NCBI GenBank assembly: GCA_003990745.1 | Contig: RBNI01007257.1 | Location: forward strand, 1 to 10,494 | Length of the DNA: 10,494 bases | Origin: Jimgerdemannia flammicorona | Lineage: Eukaryota > Mucoromycota > Endogonomycetes > Endogonales > Endogonaceae | Direction of reading: 5' to 3' | Shown: one piece after another, positions 1 through 7,402 of the stretch | Position numbering within the stretch: the first letter of the stretch is position 1 | How the letters are laid out: every line of letters begins with the position of its first letter | The notes under the pieces: generated by a model | Databases searched by the model: none | What the model was told of the DNA's origin: nothing | Seen by the model: only the letters and a program-made list of their open reading frames with translations | Made by a program: the position numbers and the translations under genes

Positions 1-33
1 TTTTTTTATAGTCACTTGGACTCCGCCTTTATT
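1..33 (-). terminator. LINE 3' end: AATAAA signal and A tract
   Basis: On the minus strand, AATAAA lies at 33-28 and is followed about 20 nt later by an A run at 7-1, which reaches the window edge. This is the expected polyadenylation signal and tail of a LINE transcript. The true tail length and the target-site duplication lie outside the window. Confidence 0.65.
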
Positions 34-281
34 TCAGTCTATGAATAAGTATACAACATCACCACTCACTACCCAATCCCCATAGGGGGGCTCCTCCCCA
101 CCTTCTCACCAATAAAGATCACCCTTTCACCAACTATGCCCACTCTCCCTCCACTCTGTCTACAAATTATCTCCACTAAGCGACACTTCTGTCCACCCTG
201 CAACCCCCAACCAAGCCACCAACCCATTAAGGTGTCTTCCATAAGCCTATGCCACTGCATCAACCGATCCCCCAAGCCCCG
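8..281 (-). other. LINE 3' untranslated region
   Basis: Non-coding stretch between the ORF2 stop (284-282) and the tail. It continues the G-rich sense-strand composition of the element. A 68-codon open frame inside it (275-69) looks like none of the families here and I treat it as chance. The plus-strand LINE copy at 10366-10494 has the start of the equivalent region, also G-rich, but the two have diverged too far to align by eye beyond the stop codon. Confidence 0.6.
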
Positions 282-469
282 TCAGCTCCCATCCTCAAAA
301 ACAAAAAGCCAGTGACTGGCCAGTCCTACCCAAATAGCTAATGCCCAGCCCAAAGTAATCCACTCCTTCCCTATCCCCCCTACCAATCTATCCCTCAAGT
401 CCTCCCACCTCCCCCTTACTTCATCCCTCCGACGCCATACCCCCAAGTATTCCCCAATTACCCGCCAAT

Positions 470-930
470 AATCCCCCAACACCTCACACTCTCCTAGCCA
501 ATGTTCAGGCATCTGTACATAACCCCCCTCCTGCCCTACATTATGGCACTCCTCACAGTCAAAACAACCTCCTATGATAAGATGCCCTGAGCGAAAGTTG
601 AGCATAACATTCCTCTGCAGTATGCGCTACCAGACCACTCAGTACTTTGGTGGCATCCACTTTTTCACAGCCGCACTCCAGGTCCAAACACCATGCCAGT
701 CCCACTCTTCACCAATCCCAACTCCTTGCCAACTGCTAGGCCACAGATCCTGGCCTGGTCCCCTTTGACATTCCATTCCATCACCAATGTCGAACTCAAT
801 TAAAGGAGCACCACCCAGCAGTATACGATCCCATCTCCACATCGCTGGGTCCCAATCCTCCTCCCCTTCATTCCCCTGCCAACGAATTCCAATGCGGTGC
901 ACCCTGTCTGCTATCCCCCACCAAAATTCT
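470..930 (-). other. ORF2 C-terminal zinc-finger-like region (zf-RVT type)
   Basis: Downstream of the reverse transcriptase lies a Trp-rich segment containing FWWGIADRVH and, after two stops, a CX2CX14HX4C pattern (CEEC to HWLGEC, about 540-470). This resembles the zinc-binding domain found after many plant and fungal LINE reverse transcriptases. The same Cys and His are kept in the plus-strand copy at 10090-10160, which supports a real function. The region ends with a hydrophobic Trp-rich block (LAIWVGLA, HWLFVFE), also conserved between the copies. No RNase H domain is evident. Confidence 0.7.
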
Positions 931-1169
931 TTATATCGCAGTTGCCTGGTGCTCTGAAGTCCAACCAATGAGAGGAGATCACCAGTCGAGCCCCTTGGCG
1001 ATGTCCGCCTCTCCCAGATCATCTGTAGCAGAGGTACCCAACCACCTCCTCGCAATTCCACTGCCCTCCTTAGCCACCATGCCCGCAAGCAATGTAACCA
1101 TTTTGGAAAATCAACCAGCCCAAGACCACCTCTAGCCACTAGTAGGGACAAGGTCTCCCAACCAATCTG

Positions 1170-2330
1170 ACTCCGCTGTCCAGCCCAAATCCATCCCTTT
1201 GCTGACTTCACCAATTGCTTCACCACCCAGGCTGGGAAGTCCAGATGATATGTCAGGTACCACAACTTCGGCAGCCAGTAGACATTTAAGATTGAGACCC
1301 TTCCTGCCAGAGAAAATTGTCTTCCCCCCCAACTCCGCAGGGCTTCCTCCCAGATCCCAATCCTCTGCTCCCACCAAAGCCTGGGCAGAACTGATCCGTA
1401 GACCGACAAATAGATGCCCAAGTACTGTACCGCTTCACCTGTGGGGACAATTGTTCCTATAACCTCTCCTCCCACCAAACCATTGCCAAGCACCATTGTT
1501 TCACACTTATGCCAATTCAGCTTTGCTCCAGAGTTCTCCTCATACCACTCCACAGTCTTCCTGAGCTCTTCAATATCAGCAATCGAACCCAAACCAACCA
1601 CCATGTCGTCAGCAAAGGCCCCAACTTTCCAACCTATGCCAAAGACAGAGAGTCCTACTATCCTCTGCCTAATTCTATCCATAAGGGGTTCCAGGGAGAG
1701 GGCATACAAAATGGGGGACAGTGGGTCTCCCTAGGGCACCCCTCTACCCAATGGGAATACTATCCCTCTATGGCCATTATACACGAGCACTGCCCTACTC
1801 CCTTCCAGTAGGCTGACCATTGCTGACTGGAATTGGATCGGAACCCCCATTCTATCCAAGACTTTTGCCAGCCAGACTCTTCGCACCTGGTCGTAAGCCT
1901 TCTCCTGGTCCAAGAAGACTAGGCGCCCATCCAGTCCACAAGCCCTTACCCCTTCAATAACTCCATGTATCCAGGCAGTGCCATCCCTGATGAGCCGCCC
2001 ACCCACAAATCCTCTCTGCTCACTATCCACAACTTGCTGGGCCACCTTCTGTAGTCGCGCCACCACCACCTTAGTCACCAACTTTCTGTCCATATCTAGC
2101 AACATTATTGGTCGCCAGTTCTTCCAGTCCTCCCACCTTCCTTTGTCTTTATAGAGCAGCATCACCAGCCCAAGGTCCTGCTCCCCCACCCACCTCCCGG
2201 TCTGTAGAATGGAGTTGCACAATGCCACCATTTCCTCTACCACCCCTGGGATGCCAACCATTTGCTTCCAAAAGTCCCAGGGCAGACCATCCTCTCCAGG
2301 TGCTGTACCAGGCGTTATCGCAACAAGAAC
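1170..2330 (-). other. Reverse transcriptase domain of ORF2
   Basis: The LINE reverse transcriptase blocks run in order on the minus strand. TPGTAPGEDGLP (from 2315) matches the SPGPDGLP-like block, NWRPIMLLD (from 2120) the NWRPISLL block, and SEQRGFVGGR (about 2024) the EQxGF block. FLDQEKAYD (1916-1890) is motif A with its catalytic Asp, and GVP-stop-GDPLSP (around 1733) is motif B. FADD (1616-1605) is motif C with both catalytic Asp intact. KLNWHKCE, YLGIYL (from 1424) and FSLAGRVSILN match the later palm and thumb blocks. Only the TAG inside motif B breaks it, so the catalytic residues survive in a protein that cannot be read through. Confidence 0.93.
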
Positions 2331-2999
2331 CTGGTGGATCTCAATTTCCTGTACAGGCCTCACCAGGTCACCTAGCCCCTCTACTTGTGGCGGATGCCAA
2401 TCCTCCAATGCTCAGTCAATAGCTACAGCATCTGCCCCACCCTCCTCCTCACTCCACAATCCACTCCATCTCTCCTTCAGCGATCCAAGAATGTCCTGTA
2501 CACCATGCACCAGTGTACCATCTGAGTCCAACACCTCTTCCCATCGTTGCTGTACCCACCTTGCCTAAGAGCCCTTGTAAGAAACTTGGAAGGCCTCTCC
2601 CCCTCCTCCAGACCCTGCCAATGGAGCCATGCTGCCAAGCTCTGTACCCTTGCCTCCTCCTCATCCCGCAGCACCTGTTGTAGTTCTCCAATCTCCTTTT
2701 TTACCCTCATTGACCTCCAATCATCCTCTCCCTCCAATAATCTCAATATCACCCACTCCTCCAAAAGCCTAGTCAATCTGGTAGAAGCCCAATGCACTCT
2801 ACATCTCCTCTGCTTCCCTGCCTCCTTGCCAGCCTTACTCCAATAAACCTTGGCCATTGCCTTCAATCTTATCCACCGAACCCCGATTGAGGCACCTTCC
2901 TGCTACCAGTTCTCCACTCTCAGCTGAATGTCCTTAGCCCACTCCTCCCACCGGGTCTTGTCATCTAACAAGGAGGAATTGAGGCGCCAATGTCCAGGC

Positions 3000-3724
3000 C
3001 CATCCCCACTTCCCCCAAAGCACCTCTGACCCAAAAGCCCCCAGTAATCCGACCATGGACACCATTCCACTGCCAGTGACTTCCAAACATCCAAGCCCCA
3101 GCAGTCGGCCGTCAGAATCCAATCAATCCTCATCCCTAGGCCCCCAGCCCAATGCGTGTACACCCTCCTATCCCCCCAACACTCTCTACTGGCATCCACC
3201 AGAGCACTCAGTCTTTCCACTTCCTCTCATACTACCAGTCCCCCACTCTGCCCCTCAGCTCCCCATCCTCCATCAGTTCTATCCCTCACTACGTCCCTGA
3301 CCATATTAAAGTCCCCACCAAGCATGTCGATCCCAATCTCAGTAAGAATCCCATTCTCTAGTAAACCCTTCAACCAATCCACATGCTTACTCCGTACCAC
3401 GGGGCAGTAGCAGGAGCCCACTGTAACTGGCTCCCAACCTGCACATATCCACTCTCCCCAGACCAATCTTTCTCCTCAGCTCCTCACATCCCTTATCTCC
3501 CCTTTGCCTTTCCATACTAGAATCCCAACTTTGCCCTTCCAGATCGCCTCGCCTCCCCACTCCTTCGTCCATTCCAGCCTATCCAAGTCATCCTCACACC
3601 TGATATCCTGTAAGAGGAAGAGATTGGCCTCCAATCCCTTCAGCCAAGTAAAAATGTTTTTTTGTCGATAAGCACCCCATAACCCATTCACATTCAAAGA
3701 GAAGATATTGGTTGTACTGTTCAT
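3000..3724 (-). other. AP-type endonuclease domain of ORF2
   Basis: Blocks of the exonuclease-endonuclease-phosphatase fold appear in order: SLNVNGL (about 3700-3680), LLQDIRCEDD (about 3616-3587), GGDFNMV (3319-3299), RIDWIL (about 3130-3113) and WSDYW (about 3055-3041). In active relatives the second block normally has Glu (QE) and the last is SDH, both catalytic. Here they read QD (GAT at 3607-3605) and SDY (TAC at 3046-3044). The His to Tyr change is one C-to-T step. Stops at 3476 and 3227 also interrupt the domain. It would have made the first-strand nick during insertion. Confidence 0.85.
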
Positions 3725-3755
3725 AGTGAAAATATGGTGTGTAAACAAGCTGCCT
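3725..3755 (-). other. ORF1-ORF2 intergenic gap
   Basis: A gap of 31 nt separates the ORF1 TAG (3758-3756) from the ORF2 ATG (3724-3722). The ORF2 frame is open back to a TTG at 3748 but differs from the ORF1 C-terminal frame. A short gap of this kind is common in two-ORF LINEs and implies termination and reinitiation or internal entry for ORF2. I see no clear hairpin or slippery run to support frameshifting. Confidence 0.5.
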
Positions 3756-5781
3756 CTACTGCTCCAAGTTCATCTCCTCCTGTACCAAATCCAGATTGTG
3801 TTCCATGGTTACCTCCTCCTCCTCAGCCCTCTGAGCCTCAAGCCCTGCCAACAGCTCGTTCATCTCCCCATCTGCCTTTTCCTCGAATTCCTCCCTGTAC
3901 TCTAAGCAGGCCTCCTGCCAGAGCCACAGTCCATGATGCCTGGTCCAGCAGTATTCAGCCCTCTCACCAGTGATCTCCGCCATCTCTGCCTCCCACTCCT
4001 TATCGACCTCATAGCCCTCCTCCTCCAGATACACTGCCAGGATCTCTGCCTTCAACGCCAACACCACTCCTTCCCCCTGCAAAATCTTCTCCCAATGGAC
4101 ATCACTCATCACCCTCAAATCCACCTCACCGAGCTCCTCAGCCGCTAGGTTGTTCATCATCCTGTGCATCCAAAGAAGGTTCCCCACCTCCTTCCCTCCA
4201 GGGGTCGCTGGCCTCTCACCCTCCAGCATTGTTGTGTCCGCCCCAGTGCTTGCAGCCTCATCCCACTCCTCTGGGACATCCACCAGTTCCTCCTCGCTCA
4301 CTGCCACCACTTGTCCCCCATTCGCCGCCTCCAGAACTCCAAATCGCACTCGCTGGGCCCCCTTCATTGGCACATCCTCCTCCACCCTGTTTCGCGAAGC
4401 TGGGCCCCATCTAATAAGGGGAGTAGGTGTTGGAGAATTCTCCCATGTCTTGTCCCACACCTCTAGTGTACCATCGGCATATGAGTCCTTGCCAGGCACC
4501 TCCTTGTTCACATCAGTCCCCTTCCCAGCACTTTCACCTCCCTCGCTAGCCCAGACACTCGCCTTGGCCCCCCTCTGCGATCACCATCCTGCTTGTCACC
4601 TTCTGAGGTCCCCCCTTCATTTTCGCCAGCAGTTCTCTCTGCCTCTTATGTCCCTGATCTTGTTCCCACTGGACCTTGCTCACTCTAAACCACTTCCCAT
4701 CCACCACCTCCAAGTGCGTCGCCTCCTCAAAGGCCCTCCAAGCCTTTGCCCACTATTCCACTGCACCACTCAGCTCTTCCAGCACTTCCAATAGGTCCTC
4801 TTCCTCTTCCTCGCTCCCCTTCATCCTCGTCACCTTGCACACTATCGCCCCCCAGACCATACCAGAAGGCCAGTCCCTTGCCTTCCCAGTTGCCTCCTTT
4901 CCTGCCAACCGAATCCTCACATCTACATCTCCTGTCCTGAGCAAAGTCCCCTCCCAGACTCTAAATCCAATATCCACCACCTCTCCATACTCCGCCATGA
5001 CCTCCTCAACCCTCTTCCTCATCTCCATCGTCGTCACTGTGGGCACCCCTTTCACCAACAGTTGGACCACTCTGGGGTCCCATTTCAGGCATCGAGCCAT
5101 CGGTACACACACCTCCCCAACTACTAGTCCAACCTTCAATGCTTCCTCCAATGGCTCAGCCTCCTCAAATCCCACCTCCACTCCTTCCAGTCTCTTCAAA
5201 AACTTAACGGACGCCACTCCAGCCACCTGCTTAGCAATCAGCCCCAAGACCATTTTCACTGTCACTGCGAGGCCCCGGAAGCACAGTGTCACCGCAAACG
5301 CTGAAATTGATTTCTTGAGTAATGGTGCCACCGCCAGGCCTGTCACACCATCTGCCAAATCTCCTTGCCTCCTGAGCCCCCTCCTCTCAGCCGCACCATC
5401 CACAGTCACATCTGGATTTTTTTCCAGATCAGCAGTCCCGTCGCCATCAGTCGTCACACCCCCCCCAGCCACTACACCTCCAGCCCCACCACTCCCTCCG
5501 CCAAGGGCCACTCCCCCAAGTATAGACGCCTTCTCCGTCTCCTTGCCTTTCTTCAACCAACCCTCTAGCCCTGATGCCTGCCTCCTCCCCTTCACCGTCT
5601 CAGCGAAACTCACCCTTCCAGATCCTTGTCCACCACCTCCACCTCCTCCCCTTCCACGCCCACCTGCTAGCAGCCCCCTCATCCCTCCCCCCAGGCCAGG
5701 GCCCCTCCCCACTTGCTGCCAGTCGAACGCACTTGGGCCACCCTACCCAGTACGCACCTCAGATTGCTTGTTGGTCGCCAT
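3756..5781 (-). pseudogene. LINE ORF1: RNA-binding structural protein, broken
   Basis: About 675 codons from the ATG at 5781-5779 to the TAG at 3758-3756. The N-terminus is Gly/Arg-rich with a poly-Gly run, followed by VSFAETVKG, which resembles the SFAEAV motif of LINE ORF1 proteins. Residues about 235-320 (5079-4824) have the pattern of an RRM-like fold: VQLLVKGVP strand, MRKRVEEVMAEYG helix, GDVDVRIRL strand. The C-terminal third (4511-3756) is acidic and helix-prone, probably coiled coil. The product would coat element RNA in the ribonucleoprotein. No CCHC knuckle is visible, although many fungal ORF1 proteins have one. Damage: TAG at 5745-5743 (codon 13), TAG at 4755-4753, and a frameshift at or near a six-G run at 4573-4568, after which the open frame is the one ending at 3756. 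The RRM assignment is inferred from pattern only. Confidence 0.75.
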
Positions 5782-5890
5782 GTTGCTAGTCTCTTTTTCT
5801 CCAAAACGATATTGTAGTTGCTTCCTGAATGTTGTGTAACCTGAGAGGTACCGGAGAGAGTTGCCTGGCTTCTGCCCATCCTTGGCAAGT
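5782..5890 (-). promoter_or_regulatory. Presumed LINE 5' leader (boundary uncertain)
   Basis: The stretch just upstream of the ORF1 ATG ends in an A/G-rich run (GGAGAAAAAGAGAC) directly before the start codon. The LTR-element reading frame stays open through most of this stretch, to a TAG at about 5789, so where the LTR element stops and the LINE begins cannot be fixed from one copy. LINE internal promoters usually lie here, but I see no diagnostic motif. Confidence 0.35.
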
Positions 5891-7018
5891 TGCATATCTA
5901 ATGAGAGCTAGGATGTCTTCTCCCAAATCGTAGATCTTAAGGATTCTTCTTCCTGACTTCTTGGTTTGGCTTTTTCGGATCTGGCCCCTGTTGTCTCCTC
6001 TCTTTAAAGTATGGACTGCAACATCATGACTAAGGTGAATCTTCTGATGTCTACAGTCTCAGCAGTCAGGGTGTCTTCTATAATTGCAATATCCCATTGC
6101 TCAGAAATGATGTTTCTGGCTGTTTATCTCCTGTTGTCTTGGGAATTGGTACCCATCTTCATCACAAGTGAGTGGAAGAGTAGACAAGGGATATATTTCT
6201 GTCTGGGTGAAGAAGCCTTGTCCCCTGAATTGACTTTGTAACTTAGTAGTGACTTCTTGAAAAGTAGTTGACTGTGCAAGTATGTTCAGGGGTTCTGGTC
6301 TCTGGGGTCTCTGTCTCTTCTGTTGGTCTAGTAAATGACACTGATAGCAGTAGTCTCAGGGAAAGTGGAAGACCATTTGGTGTGGACATCTTCCTAGCCG
6401 AAAAGCTTTCTCTTGGTGGGTTTCTTTCTTGGGGATAATGGTGATTGTACTGGGTCCTTCTTCTGTATTCCAAGGGTCATTGTCTTCAGGTGGTGTCCAG
6501 CGAGGGTCATCCCAGGGAATGAGTTTGGGAACCTCTTCTTCTTCAGGTACTTCTTGTTCAGGAACTTCTTGGTTGGAGGTTTCTTCTTCCTTGGATTCTT
6601 GACCCCAAATTGCTTGTACTTCTATAGCTTCAGTTGCAGGTGTTTCTGGAACATGTCTGTATTTCTTCTTCTTCCTTCTGTACTCTGGGCAGGCTGTGCC
6701 AGGCGATTTCCTTGTTCCCATGATCTTGGAGGAGTGCTCAGGACACTTGTGTCTCTTGAGGCATGTAGGACATCCTTTGGCTTCTCCTGCAATAGCTCCA
6801 ATGGTAATAGGGATAGTGTTCTTGACCCACATATTATCTTCTGGTCAGTCATCCACCAGATTGATTTGGGGATTGAGTCTGGGATCATTTCCATCTTCAG
6901 ATTCTTCCTCTTCTTCTGTGGTGGATTCTTTACTACTGGCATACTCTTCCTGAATAGTGACCTTCTTCTTCTTCTTTGATTGCTCATAGCTGGTCACCTT
7001 AACCCTATACTTCTTGCC
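5890..7018 (-). pseudogene. Uncharacterised Cys/His-containing region after protease
   Basis: About 375 codons continue in the gag-protease frame, broken by TGA at 6847-6845, 6358-6356, 6103-6101 and 6061-6059. I do not recognise a domain. Visible in order: a basic run then an acidic EEEE stretch (about 6980-6890); CPTCLKRHKCPEH (6772-6734), a CX2CX5CX2H pattern; a Lys/Arg run; an acidic EVPEQEVPEEEEVP repeat (about 6580-6530) with WDDPRWTPPEDNDPW; CYQCH (about 6349-6335); and a dense Cys/His cluster at 6088-6026 with pattern CX4HX2CX2CXHX3HX2H, counting one stop position. The last part (GRRILKIYDLGEDILALIRYATCQG) looks like a folded globular segment. None of the reverse transcriptase blocks appears. 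It may be a zinc-binding linker between protease and reverse transcriptase, or an extra domain. Confidence 0.5.
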
Positions 7019-7399
7019 TCAGTAATCAAACTTGAGTACTTGTTGGCCAATATCAACAACTGCATTCATTTCCTTCATCCAGTTGGTACTAAGAATCATG
7101 TCATAGGTGACAGCTTCAGTGACAACTGCTTTGGGGATAGAGAACTGAATGTGTCTAAGAGAGATAGTGATATTTTGTACTTCTCTAAGAAGTTGAGTTC
7201 GGGCTCCATCTGCTACTATGATGCTGAGGTTGGATGGTCCATCAATGGGCCATTGGAGGGTGTCCAAGAATCGTTTAGCAATGATACAGACAGCTGCTCC
7301 CATGTCTATGAGGATTTTTGCTTTTTGTCCTCCAATATCTCCATATAAGTAGGTGCTGACATGTCTTTCAGCTACTTGGATAGGGATGGAAGCTGGTTC
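7019..7399 (-). pseudogene. Retropepsin-like aspartic protease
   Basis: About 125 codons in the same frame as Gag, from the TAA at 7402 to the TGA at 7021-7019. The flap and active-site region reads ILIDMGAAVCII (DMG at 7306-7298), where retropepsins have DTG or DSG. The later hydrophobic block YDMILSTNWM (from 7105) matches the usual DLILGxxWL, with Ser in place of Gly. Both substitutions are single transitions (ACG to ATG; GGC to AGC). The protein would have processed the Gag-Pol polyprotein. Without the Thr/Ser of the catalytic triad motif it is unlikely to be active. Family assignment is good because both diagnostic blocks occur at the right spacing, about 65 residues apart. Confidence 0.8.
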
Positions 7400-7402
7400 T
7401 TA

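Larger units (their letters stand above)
282..3724 (-). pseudogene. LINE ORF2: endonuclease / reverse transcriptase, broken
   Basis: About 1,150 codons in the order endonuclease, reverse transcriptase, zinc-finger-like C-terminus, the usual size and order for ORF2 of a Tad/L1-like LINE. The product would nick target DNA and copy the element RNA at the nick. I take the ATG at 3724, just before the first conserved block (SLNVNGLWG); a TTG 24 nt upstream is open but is not needed. The frame is broken by stops at 3478-3476 (TGA), 3229-3227 (TGA), 2905-2903 (TAG), 2414-2412 (TGA), 1733-1731 (TAG), 641-639 (TGA) and 629-627 (TAG). A frameshift near 2535-2550 moves the frame from SNDGK to VLDSDGTLVHG. 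At 1731 the stop replaces the Gln of the RQGDPLSP block, a CAG to TAG change. The last two stops align with Trp TGG codons in the plus-strand copy at 10006 and 10018. It follows ORF1 after 31 nt in another frame, so translation would have needed reinitiation or a similar route. Confidence 0.92.
1..5890 (-). mobile_element. Near full-length LINE (non-LTR retrotransposon), decayed
   Basis: Read on the minus strand, this is a two-ORF LINE: a short leader, ORF1, a 31-nt gap, ORF2 with apurinic-type endonuclease then reverse transcriptase then a zinc-finger-like C-terminus, and a 3'UTR ending in AATAAA and a run of seven A. That order is the standard layout of Tad/L1-like elements, which copy themselves by target-primed reverse transcription. 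The sense strand is strikingly G-rich and C-poor, so the plus strand is pyrimidine-rich throughout. The right boundary is uncertain: ORF1 begins at 5781 and the leader could end anywhere from about 5785 to 5900. The left boundary coincides with the window edge, so the tail may be longer and no target-site duplication can be seen. Both ORFs carry several stops and one frameshift each, so the copy is dead. I infer that it inserted into the LTR element to its right. Confidence 0.9.

Noticed and set aside
69..275. Small minus-strand open frame downstream of ORF2
   Set aside because: It lies in the LINE 3'UTR, has no motif, and I could not find a counterpart in the visible part of the other copy.
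4150..4794. Plus-strand open frame of 214 codons
   Set aside because: It is the antisense shadow of ORF1, with low-complexity Ser/Pro/Leu composition.
4676..5839. Long plus-strand open frame of 387 codons rich in Pro and Ser
   Set aside because: It lies antisense to ORF1, and its Pro/Ser bias is the direct result of the G-rich opposite strand. It shows no domain or conserved block.
6413..6979. Plus-strand open frame of 188 codons, Phe- and Leu-rich, resembling a membrane protein
   Set aside because: It is antisense to the Lys/Glu-rich post-protease segment; AAG and GAA codons read backwards give the Phe and Leu. It is not an independent gene.
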